This document shows positions 1 to 7,795 of a stretch of 64,000 nt of DNA, one piece after another. The stretch lies in assembly GCA_025350325.1 (NCBI GenBank), contig JANXYB010000082.1, positions 55,426 through 119,425 on the forward strand, written 5' to 3'. Source of the stretch: Acidobacteriaceae bacterium. Its GTDB lineage: Bacteria; Acidobacteriota; Terriglobia; Terriglobales; Acidobacteriaceae. The translations under genes and the position numbers were made by a program. Position 1 is the first letter of the stretch; each line of letters starts with the position of its first letter. The notes under the pieces are model-generated. The model saw only the letters and a list, made by a program, of their open reading frames with translations, had not been told where the DNA came from and ran no database searches.

Positions 1-842
1 GAACCTTCAGTGAATAGTTTCAAGCGGAAGCGTTCTAGAACACTGTCATTTTTTGCATCCATGCCGACATCCGCTGGTGTCAGCCGCGCCATGTGTGTGC
101 GCAATTCTTCAGGTCCCATACCCGGCCGATCAATATCAGCCTGCATTAACTTAAGCAGTGTGCGGCGAACCGGTTCCAGTTCTTTGTAAGAGACGGAAGT
201 CAACAACGGACTGCTTGCGACCCCTTCACCGCCGTCGATGTACCAGTGGGCATAGGGAATGGAATGCGCCTTTGCGCGCTCTGTCACGGCGTCCAGCAGC
301 AAGCGAAAACCATCATCAGGCTTTACGTGGTCGAAGTAGGTACCGTGCTCGCGCAGATGCCGAAATAATTTTCCGTCAAAGGACGCCATGCCCTGGCCAA
401 TTACCGCAATGCCCAGCCTATGGATTGGAATGGGACCAGGGGGGACCAGAACCTGCAAGCGGGCACCGTATTCGGTCGCTGCAATTCGGAAAGCATCCAG
501 TTGATGGGTCGTCCACAAGTACGCTGACTGCTGTTCGACAAACTGCGCTGGATGGTTTATCCAGTCAGATTGTTCGAGTTCTAAAGAGAGAGAAATCTCA
601 GCGAATGGACGAAAACGGGCTTTGATCTCCGCCGGCGAGAGTGAGCTAACGTTGGCAAGTTCACTATCAATCGCCAACCGCTCGGCCGGAAACTTATAGT
701 CGTAGTCGATGATCTCGCGGAGCAGGCTGGGAACGAAGCTAAGCGGAAGCTCCCGCAGCGCTGCCAGATGAGATTCGACGACCTTCCTCGCTTGGGGAGG
801 ATAACCTGCGAATTGCTTGGCTTGGAGATTGTTCGGCCGCAT
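1..842 (-). CDS. Hypothetical protein, 3' end outside window
   Basis: An uninterrupted minus-strand frame runs from an ATG at 842 to the left edge, giving about 280 residues without a stop, so the gene continues outside the window. It begins MRPNNLQAKQFAGYPPQARK and has no signal peptide or membrane segment in the visible part. I do not recognise the family. The start lies 5 bases after the stop of the Tat-exported phosphatase-fold gene on the same strand, so it is probably the last known member of the operon that starts with the Oar-like receptor at 7392. No clear ribosome binding site is seen, so translational coupling to the upstream gene is likely. The visible part contains a segment HWYIDGGEG that may help a profile search. 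Confidence 0.7.
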   Translation of the reverse strand, partial: MRPNNLQAKQFAGYPPQARKVVESHLAALRELPLSFVPSLLREIIDYDYKFPAERLAIDSELANVSSLSPAEIKARFRPFAEISLSLELEQSDWINHPAQFVEQQSAYLWTTHQLDAFRIAATEYGARLQVLVPPGPIPIHRLGIAVIGQGMASFDGKLFRHLREHGTYFDHVKPDDGFRLLLDAVTERAKAHSIPYAHWYIDGGEGVASSPLLTSVSYKELEPVRRTLLKLMQADIDRPGMGPEELRTHMARLTPADVGMDAKNDSVLERFRLKLFTEG

Positions 843-847
843 CGAAT

Positions 848-2056
848 TCACAACAACTCTCGTATGGGCTTTCCTTGTGCTTGAGCGGGCGAGAATCCCA
901 TGATAGCGCCGAGGGTGGGGACAAGATCGACCGATTGGATCGGATTGTCGTACAGCACTCCCTGCCGAACTCCCGCACCCAGGGCCATCATCCAGGTGGT
1001 GCGGCTGGCTGCGTCGCCGGTGCGGTGGTGTTGAAATCCGTTGCCGCCAGCGTCAAAATCAGAGTCTCTTCCGAAATCCGGAAGAATAAAGAGGGTCGTG
1101 TTTCCTGCATATTCAGGGTCGCTTTGCGCCGCATGCCAGATCTCGCTGCACAGGCGATCGGTGCGCCGAATCGCGTCAACGTAGAGCGAGTACGCGCCGG
1201 TGTGGGCAACGTCAATGTCGTGCATCGTGACCCAGAGCAGGCTGGGGGCGTCCTGCTTCATCAAGCGCTTCGCAATGTAGACCGACAATTCATCGGGGCT
1301 AGACAATGTCCGCGCGTGCGCCACGAAGTCATCGACTGACAGCTTTAAGATCATCTCCAGTTGGTGAAGTTCTAAGTCGCCGCTGATTTGCGGAGTATAA
1401 AGCGGGGTCTCGTAGTTATCGCGGAGCAGGTGCCCATAGTCCGCAGAGGCACCGGGTTTTGCCGCACTGAGAAGATGCTTAGGGAGAATGACCCTTGCCC
1501 CCTGGCCTCGACCATACGATCGGCATTCGCTCTCGCCAATTCGGTTGAAGCCATTGCTGGGCGCTACGACCCAGGCGTCTGAAGAGGGTCGCTTCAGGTC
1601 CTTACGAAAATACTCGAAGACGGTAGGATGTTGGGGCGCAACTGCGGAAAAATTATTGAGAGTTTCGTAGACTCCTGTGGCCAAACTTGCGGTAGCCACG
1701 TAATGGCCCAGGATTCCCTGGTTGGTGACGTGCGTAAAAAAGCTCGATTGAGGAATGAGATCGTGCAGCAGGTTGGGAATATTTTCCTGGCCCTCGGGTG
1801 CAAATGTCTCCTGGTCACGAGCCCCGCCCCCAAAGGTTATTACGATAACTTTTCGATTCTTTCTAGCCGCTTCGCCGCGGACGAATGGGCTGGCCCCCAT
1901 GAGTGCCGATCCTAACGCCACTCCCGCTGCGTCGCGCAAAAACTCACGACGTGTACGACCGATGCGAGACGCAAGTTGTCGCATACAAGACTGGTCGTAC
2001 GAAACGTGTTCATTCCCGATTTCTCGGCGAAATAGTGACAGGTCCATCAAACCCAC
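848..2056 (-). CDS. Tat-exported alkaline-phosphatase/sulfatase-fold hydrolase
   Basis: The protein has a twin-arginine signal (TRREFLRDAAGVALGSALMG, about residues 36-55) and is therefore predicted to fold in the cytoplasm and be exported. The mature part opens with VIVITFGGGARDQETF, and later has a D/H cluster (MHDIDVAHTG) and LPDFGRDSDF followed by QHHRTGD. These are arranged like the metal ligands of the alkaline phosphatase superfamily. The exact substrate cannot be read from the sequence; DUF1501-like or sulfatase-like hydrolase are alternatives. The start is uncertain: ATG at 2056 gives 402 residues, while an internal ATG at 1984 would place the Tat motif nearer the N-terminus. Neither has a good ribosome binding site. 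It follows the TPR gene by 43 bases and precedes the edge gene by 5, so it is probably in one operon. Confidence 0.75.
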   Translation of the reverse strand: MGLMDLSLFRREIGNEHVSYDQSCMRQLASRIGRTRREFLRDAAGVALGSALMGASPFVRGEAARKNRKVIVITFGGGARDQETFAPEGQENIPNLLHDLIPQSSFFTHVTNQGILGHYVATASLATGVYETLNNFSAVAPQHPTVFEYFRKDLKRPSSDAWVVAPSNGFNRIGESECRSYGRGQGARVILPKHLLSAAKPGASADYGHLLRDNYETPLYTPQISGDLELHQLEMILKLSVDDFVAHARTLSSPDELSVYIAKRLMKQDAPSLLWVTMHDIDVAHTGAYSLYVDAIRRTDRLCSEIWHAAQSDPEYAGNTTLFILPDFGRDSDFDAGGNGFQHHRTGDAASRTTWMMALGAGVRQGVLYDNPIQSVDLVPTLGAIMGFSPAQAQGKPIRELL

Positions 2057-2099
2057 TTGTCGAAATCCACTCGCCGCAAACTTTTACGCGGAATAGCTT

Positions 2100-3515
2100 T
2101 CACGGCTTCGCTAAATCAGGTACCTTGGCAGCGGAAACGAACTGCTGCACTTCGGCCCTCTCTTTATCAACCTCGGCCAGGTGATCCGCGCGAAGCTTTT
2201 GATATACGGCAAATTCGGCTTGGGCGCTGTCTTTCTTTCCAACGTGAACGAAATCGGTGGCGAGCCGATAATGCGCATCTGCCAGGTTCGGATTGAGGTT
2301 CAACGCGCGCGCGTAATGAGAAATTGACTGCTCGTATTTATGTTGGTCTGCGTACAGATTTCCCAACTGCACATGCGCTTCGGCAAGAGAATCGTCCAAT
2401 GCGATTGCTTTCAGCAAGAGGGATTCAACAGCGCCCAGTTCTAACCCTGCATCGCCGGCGCGCTTTCCTTTCCACATACTGATCGCATAGTAATATTGGG
2501 CCAACGCATTCGTCGGTTGCATTTCAGCATAGCGGCGAAATCTCTGTATCACTTCGTCGGCTTGCAGTGGGGAACTGTTGTAAGCCTTGGAAAGAAAAAG
2601 ATAACAGCGCGCATCGGATGGATCCAGATCAGCCGCAGCGATCAGGGCCTTGACCGCGTCATCGTATTTTCCTCGCGAGTAGAGTGCAAGACCCAGACCA
2701 ATTTGAATCCGTGGCGACTTCGGATAAAGCTCAGCCCCGCGTTTAAAGATCGAGATGGCCGGCTCGTAGGTTCTGTGCAGGAGCATCTCGCTTCCCCAAT
2801 CGAACAGGTTCCCCTCACTAGGATCGAGGTGCGCAGCCGCTTCGTATTCATTGGCTGCAGGCAGATATTGCCCGTCCTTCTCGTCGATCTGGCCGAGCAG
2901 GTTGTGCAGCTCCCCGGCGTCTTTGTGCGTGATTAAAGTCTGCACGACTTGCCGCGCATCCTCGAGCTTGCCCAAAACGAAATCCGCCATTGCCAAGTCG
3001 TAGCCGTTGTCATAAGCATCAGGCTTAACCTGCTGGGCGCGCGCGAGGAATGGCTGCCCGTCAGCAACCTTCCCCAATCGAATGTAGAACTCCCCCAGGT
3101 TGTGGTTGACGTCATAGCTGTTTGGCTCCAGGGTAAGCGCTTTACGAAACTGCTCGCCGGCCAACGCAGCTTTACCTGAATGAAGAAGGCTTGCCCCCAG
3201 GTTGGTTCTGGCTTCACCTGAATCTGGATTCAACTGAACCGCAGCCTTAAGGTGTTCTATTGCCTTGTCGTCTCTCGACGTAGACGCATACAACATGCCC
3301 AGGAGTTCGTGGATCTCGTAGCTCTTCGGCGCGAACGGCAAAAGTTGTTCCAGTTTGATCACGGCCTCTCGATAACGACCGGCGTCATAGTCCGCCACCG
3401 CCGATTGATATTGCCGATCCAACTTCTGCTTCTGCGCGTCTTCTGCCGCCGCAAGCGAGCCACAAGCCAGAGCACAAGCGATGATCAACGAGCCGAACCG
3501 AGGCTTCCTCCTCAC
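2100..3515 (-). CDS. Secreted tetratricopeptide-repeat protein
   Basis: This 471-residue protein starts with a Sec signal (VRRKPRFGSLIIACALACGS, cleaved after AAA) followed by many TPR units, recognisable from repeated AxxxLxxALxxxPxxxxxxxxLG patterns such as AIEHLKAAVQLNPDSGEARTN. It is likely a periplasmic scaffold that binds other proteins; no enzyme domain is visible. The frame extends upstream to a GTG at 3572, but that codon lies inside a strong hairpin. I chose the GTG at 3515 because a GGAGG sits 6 bases before it and the signal peptide then begins at residue 1. It follows the Oar-like receptor and the intervening hairpin on the same strand. It resembles the TPR protein at 17823-19544 in its C-terminal repeat block (QYYYAISMWK here, ANYFYAMTLLK there), so the two are probably paralogues. 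Confidence 0.88.
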   Translation of the reverse strand: MRRKPRFGSLIIACALACGSLAAAEDAQKQKLDRQYQSAVADYDAGRYREAVIKLEQLLPFAPKSYEIHELLGMLYASTSRDDKAIEHLKAAVQLNPDSGEARTNLGASLLHSGKAALAGEQFRKALTLEPNSYDVNHNLGEFYIRLGKVADGQPFLARAQQVKPDAYDNGYDLAMADFVLGKLEDARQVVQTLITHKDAGELHNLLGQIDEKDGQYLPAANEYEAAAHLDPSEGNLFDWGSEMLLHRTYEPAISIFKRGAELYPKSPRIQIGLGLALYSRGKYDDAVKALIAAADLDPSDARCYLFLSKAYNSSPLQADEVIQRFRRYAEMQPTNALAQYYYAISMWKGKRAGDAGLELGAVESLLLKAIALDDSLAEAHVQLGNLYADQHKYEQSISHYARALNLNPNLADAHYRLATDFVHVGKKDSAQAEFAVYQKLRADHLAEVDKERAEVQQFVSAAKVPDLAKP

Positions 3516-3545
3516 TGTCCACCTCCGTGATCGCCGCGTGAGCAA

Positions 3546-3595
3546 ATGCAAAAGAGAACCCCGGAAAGGCACCCAGCAGGCGCGCCTTTCCGGGG
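3546..3595 (-). terminator. Hairpin with short T-rich tail after receptor gene
   Basis: Bases 3559-3570 and 3584-3595 are perfectly complementary over 12 bp (GCCTTTCCGGGG with its complement) around a 13-base loop. Read on the minus strand the hairpin starts 15 bases after the receptor stop codon and is followed by TTCTCTTTT. It could terminate most receptor transcripts or stabilise their 3' ends while letting some reach the downstream TPR gene. The tail is not a pure U run, so termination is probably partial. Confidence 0.6.
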
Positions 3596-3609
3596 TGGTC
3601 TCATCTTAG

Positions 3610-6600
3610 CTAGTAGTACAGTTTCAGAGCAAATTGAATCTGCCTTGGGGCATTGGGAGCGTTGCGGGTCGATCCAATCGCGCCGAAGTTATTGGCGTTG
3701 GTGAAGTCGGTTGATCCGCCGATTGACACCACACCGTTGCCTCCAAATCCGGGCGCGTTGAAGTTCGGATGATTGAGGATGTTGAAGAATTCGGCCCGGA
3801 ACTGCGCCGAGAAGCGTTCGTTGAACTTAAAGGCCTTGAAACTCGAGAAGTCGAAATTGTGAAATCCTGGCGTCACGGTCTGGCCTGGTTTGTCGCCTAG
3901 AATAGCCGCCCCGGTCAACGGTATGCATCCTGGTGCAATCTTGGGGTCAGCCCCCAGAGGACACGCCTGTTGGAAAGCTGCAGGATTGCCAAACCAATAC
4001 GGAAGATTTGTTCCAGAGCTATTGACCCTGGTATGAATACCAAGTTTTTGACTTTGGCCGGGAACCTTGATGGCGTTGCAGCCAGTGCCCTCAGTCACGC
4101 TGGTTGGACAGCCGATATTAAGCGGCTGGCCGCCTTGAAGCACCACAATCCAGTTGACTGCCCAGCCACCGAGAACTGCGTCCCCCATACCTCCGGTATG
4201 CATATAGCGCCGACCCTTGCCAAACGGGAGTTCGTACCCGCCGCTGAAGTGCAGCACGGACCGAATATCAAAGTTGGCCAGAGCCCAGTCGAATTTAGGA
4301 CCGAGACCTGGTACCTCCGGCGCACGGTATCCACCCTGACTCCCGCCGTTGAGCAAGTCACCCGCGTCGGACATTGTCTTCGAATAGGTGTAGGCAAGAA
4401 GAAAGGTCAGTCCGTTTGAGAATTGCTGTTCGAGCTTCGTCTGCAGGCCGTTGTAGTTGCTTGCGCCTACCGTTTTTTGGTAACTGGAGCTACGTCCGAA
4501 GTCTGGAAAGGGGACCTCATTGTTTGGGTACGGATCTGACAGGGAATGCCCCTTAGGCCAGAGTTGCCGCACGTTGTTGGTGCCGACACCTGTCTGGAGA
4601 TCCTGTCCGTCCGTAAACACGTACGAGGCCTGTGCCGACAGGGTGCGCCTCAACGAGTATTGAACGGTGAGGTTGGCGCTTAGAGTGCGGGGGGTCTGGT
4701 AATCAAATTGAAGTCCCTGCAAATTTAATCCCTTAGCGTTTACAGCAAGAGGTGTCAGACCAATGCAACTGAATCCGGATTCGAAGGTTGCGGTACCACC
4801 TGGACCTCCTGTACCGCAGCCGGCGAACGGAGTATTAATGCTCACCGGATTGACCTGGCTGTCAGTTCCCTGCGGAACATAATTGAAGTTGAAAACAAAA
4901 GGATAATTCTCACCGATGTTGGGCCCGTATCCCTGGTTCTCGAACGAGTTATAGAAGAGACCAAAGCCGCCACGAGTCACTAATTTTGGGGTCACTTCAT
5001 AAGCAAAACCGACACGGGGCGCAAAATTATTCTTTTGCGTTCTGAGGAGCCCTTGACCGTACTTGTTGGTTGGGGTAAGCGCAATGCCATCCTTAGTCAA
5101 CAGGTCGGTAAAGCTTGTGGACAGGCCGCGATTGTCTTTGCCTGAAGCTGGGATTAGGTATTCGGGCTTGTTATCAGGAACGCCACTCGGAACGAAGTTG
5201 GCCTGCCCGCCGTTTTGTTCGTTAATCGGGCCGAAGTAATCCCAGCGCAGGCCGAGGTTGAGGGTCAGCTTCGGATTGACCTTCCAATCGTCCTGAACGT
5301 ACGAAGCAAAGTACATTTTTTCATCGTAGGTCTTGTTGATATTCGAGGCGTATACCTGGTCAGCACCGCCGGAGTAATTGATGCCGTTCGCCACGGTCGC
5401 CGCTTCAGGTTGTAGCAAGAATTGCGCGATACCGGTGGTGCCAGACTTTCCGACAACATCTGTAAAAGAGCCGTTGTAGTCGAATTGACCGCGTGACCAC
5501 GCCGGCTGCAATGTAGAGAACTTTACGTGCTGATATTCAATGCCCGCCTTGAAGTTGTGCTTACCGTAAACTTTTGAGAAGTCATCGGTAACCTGGAGAG
5601 TCTGGCTGACCTCATCGGATGGCAGGAAGTTGTTGCTTCCGAGAGTGGCTAGTCCGCCGAAGCCGAACGCCGGCAGACCGCCGTTTTCCGCCACCTGCGG
5701 GATGCCTTGAATTCCGAATTTCGCCGGTATATCTAAAACGGAGCCGACCGGGCCGAAGCGCGTGGTGTGAAGGTGGTTGAAGCCTCCGCGAACCTGATTG
5801 ACGGTGCTTGGACTAAACACGTGGGTCCAAGCAGCGACAGCCTGATCCGACTTCGCAGTCTGGAGGCCTTGCTGGAAGCTGCCACCGTCGGCTATGCCTC
5901 CGAACGGGCCCGGAATATACTGCGGGTCATCTGAATAGCTGAAACGGAAGAATATTTGTTCTTTTTCGTTGGGATTGAAGTCGGCCCGGGTATCGAAGGT
6001 GTTTTCATGCTCATAAAGTTTAGGGCTCGATGTGAAATTGTTGTTGGGACTGGAATTGGTTGGGGCTGGATAAAGGTTCAGGAGGGCAACGGCTGCGGGA
6101 TCGACTCTACCGGCCGGAAGAATGTTGAGGCCGCAGGCACCGGCGGTGAAGAGTAACGTTGACGCGGCACAAGTTCCAAATGGATCGCGGACATAGCCAG
6201 TAGCCGTTGCGGCGAGGCCCGACACCGGATCGGTTTGACCAGCTGTCACCGTGCGCGTAGTAGCAGGATCCATCACAGTGCCCTTCGGTACTGTTCGACC
6301 TAGATTATCGGTTTCGGTCGAACCCTGATTGGCAGCGAGGATGGCGGTGAGGTCAGTGTACCCGCTCGCACGCTCGGTCGCGGTTGGAACGGTCGCGCTA
6401 CCGGACGTGTTGCCTTGGACGCGCCGCTTTCCTTCGTAATCGCCGAAGAAAAATACCTTGTTCTTAATGATGGGGCCGCCGCCGGAAACACCGAATTGAT
6501 TCAGGCGCAATTTGCCCTTGAAGGGTATGGGTGAGTTGCTTTCGAACCAGTCTGTAGCGTCGAGTTTGTCATTGCGGAAAAACTCCCACGCCGCACCATG

Positions 6601-7392
6601 AAGACTGTTAGTTCCGGATTTGATGGTCGCGTTGAGAACAGCTCCAGCAGACCGACCAAGCTCGGCGCTGAAGTCCGCGGTCTGAACCTTGAACTCCTGG
6701 ATCGCATCGACCGGAGGAAGGATGATGAAATTGGTTCCGTTTAAGAAATCGACGGCGTTTGAGTTGTTATCGATACCATCGAGAAGGTAGTTATTTTGCG
6801 CGGGGCGAAGGCCATTGGCTGAGAAAGCACCTGAGGCCGCATTGCCTCTGGTATCGGCCTGCGGGGTTTGCATGCCGGCTCCGAGTTGGGCCAGAAATGT
6901 GAAGTTGCGTCCGTTCAGAGGAAGGGCGTTCACTTCTTCGCCGCCGATGACCTGCCCTACAGAAGCTTCCTCGGTTTGCAGCAGGGGAGGCGCAGTATTG
7001 ACTTCAACCGTCTCAGTAGTAGCGCCAAGCTTCAAACTCACGTTGATCTGCAAGACCTGCGCGACGCTTACAGTGACGTTTTTCTGCGTAGTCTTAGCGA
7101 AACCTTGAGCCGTGACCGTTACGGTGTAGTGCCCCGTCCTGACCGGTGAGAATGTGTATGAGCCGTTGCTATTCGATTTGACTTCCAAAGTCATTCCCTG
7201 GTCGATATTTTGGAGGGTAACTTGCGCATTAGGCACCACTGCGCCACTCGAATCCAGAACGGTTCCGGTGATAGCTCCTTCGTCTACCTGACCGAACGCG
7301 CACTGCCTCGAGGAGAGCAAAACACACAGACAAAAGACGGCCAGGACACTAGAAGCCCTCAACCACGCAAATTTTCCTTGTTCGATGCCCAT
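3610..7392 (-). CDS. Oar-like TonB-dependent receptor with CarboxypepD_reg domain
   Basis: This is a 1260-residue outer-membrane protein. It has a signal peptide (residues 1-35), then a carboxypeptidase-regulatory-like beta-sandwich (VDEGAITGTVLDSSGAVVPN to about residue 125), a plug region with ALPLNGRNFTFLAQLGAG and NNYLLDGIDNN, and a long beta-barrel ending in KLYY with the aromatic C-terminal residue typical of outer-membrane barrels. The family moves large or scarce substrates across the outer membrane using TonB energy; in Acidobacteriota it is strongly expanded and the substrates are mostly unknown. The ATG at 7392 is preceded by GGAGG at good spacing. It heads the minus-strand operon, with a LacI-type palindrome 84-97 bases upstream that suggests sugar-responsive control. 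No TonB box could be assigned with confidence. Confidence 0.93.
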   Translation of the reverse strand: MGIEQGKFAWLRASSVLAVFCLCVLLSSRQCAFGQVDEGAITGTVLDSSGAVVPNAQVTLQNIDQGMTLEVKSNSNGSYTFSPVRTGHYTVTVTAQGFAKTTQKNVTVSVAQVLQINVSLKLGATTETVEVNTAPPLLQTEEASVGQVIGGEEVNALPLNGRNFTFLAQLGAGMQTPQADTRGNAASGAFSANGLRPAQNNYLLDGIDNNSNAVDFLNGTNFIILPPVDAIQEFKVQTADFSAELGRSAGAVLNATIKSGTNSLHGAAWEFFRNDKLDATDWFESNSPIPFKGKLRLNQFGVSGGGPIIKNKVFFFGDYEGKRRVQGNTSGSATVPTATERASGYTDLTAILAANQGSTETDNLGRTVPKGTVMDPATTRTVTAGQTDPVSGLAATATGYVRDPFGTCAASTLLFTAGACGLNILPAGRVDPAAVALLNLYPAPTNSSPNNNFTSSPKLYEHENTFDTRADFNPNEKEQIFFRFSYSDDPQYIPGPFGGIADGGSFQQGLQTAKSDQAVAAWTHVFSPSTVNQVRGGFNHLHTTRFGPVGSVLDIPAKFGIQGIPQVAENGGLPAFGFGGLATLGSNNFLPSDEVSQTLQVTDDFSKVYGKHNFKAGIEYQHVKFSTLQPAWSRGQFDYNGSFTDVVGKSGTTGIAQFLLQPEAATVANGINYSGGADQVYASNINKTYDEKMYFASYVQDDWKVNPKLTLNLGLRWDYFGPINEQNGGQANFVPSGVPDNKPEYLIPASGKDNRGLSTSFTDLLTKDGIALTPTNKYGQGLLRTQKNNFAPRVGFAYEVTPKLVTRGGFGLFYNSFENQGYGPNIGENYPFVFNFNYVPQGTDSQVNPVSINTPFAGCGTGGPGGTATFESGFSCIGLTPLAVNAKGLNLQGLQFDYQTPRTLSANLTVQYSLRRTLSAQASYVFTDGQDLQTGVGTNNVRQLWPKGHSLSDPYPNNEVPFPDFGRSSSYQKTVGASNYNGLQTKLEQQFSNGLTFLLAYTYSKTMSDAGDLLNGGSQGGYRAPEVPGLGPKFDWALANFDIRSVLHFSGGYELPFGKGRRYMHTGGMGDAVLGGWAVNWIVVLQGGQPLNIGCPTSVTEGTGCNAIKVPGQSQKLGIHTRVNSSGTNLPYWFGNPAAFQQACPLGADPKIAPGCIPLTGAAILGDKPGQTVTPGFHNFDFSSFKAFKFNERFSAQFRAEFFNILNHPNFNAPGFGGNGVVSIGGSTDFTNANNFGAIGSTRNAPNAPRQIQFALKLYY

Positions 7393-7795
7393 ACGAAAAC
7401 CTCCGATCGTTTCAGCCAGCGGCCTGCGCCCGCTTGGGGGCGGAATTCAACTGTGTAACGGGAATGACCGTATCATGTAAACGGTTTCAGCCGAATTCGA
7501 CCCGAAGGTAGCCGATACCCACGATGTTTGTCAACTAAAAGGTGGAGACGACCGAATTTCGCAAACTTTTGGCGGTTGCCGCTGCTGTCACAGGTAGTGA
7601 TTTCTATGCGAATATCACCCGAGTGCCATTGGTTAGTCCCCTCGACTAGGCAAACTCGTTGAGGCACCTGCACGGCAGCGAGCCGATACCTATCGCTTCT
7701 TGGTTTTCGGAATACCCAGGAGGACATCCTCCAAACAGTTTCCTTGGCGAATGCTATTATTTGGCCATCTTGCTCGCCCCGAGAAGTTCTTTCAA
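7393..7795. other. Divergent intergenic region between two operons
   Basis: About 400 bases separate the receptor start (7392, minus) and the CRTAC1 fusion start (7796, plus). It holds GGAGG for the receptor near 7398, a LacI-type palindrome at 7476-7489, and GAGAAG at 7781-7786 as the ribosome binding site of the plus-strand gene. I see no convincing sigma-70 promoter pair and no RNA gene. Open frames crossing it have no protein-like features. Confidence 0.5.
7476..7489. promoter_or_regulatory. LacI-family operator-like palindrome
   Basis: The 14-mer TGTAAACGGTTTCA matches the LacI/CcpA-type consensus TGWAANCGNTNWCA at every fixed position, with the characteristic central CG. It lies 84 bases upstream of the Oar-like receptor start and about 306 bases upstream of the divergent CRTAC1 operon. 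No LacI-family regulator gene is in the window, so the link is inferred from the site alone. Confidence 0.5.

Noticed and set aside
158..625. Plus-strand frame of 155 codons at the left edge
   Set aside because: It is antisense to a continuous minus-strand frame that runs from 842 to the window edge. Its translation is Arg/Pro/Ser-rich and not protein-like.
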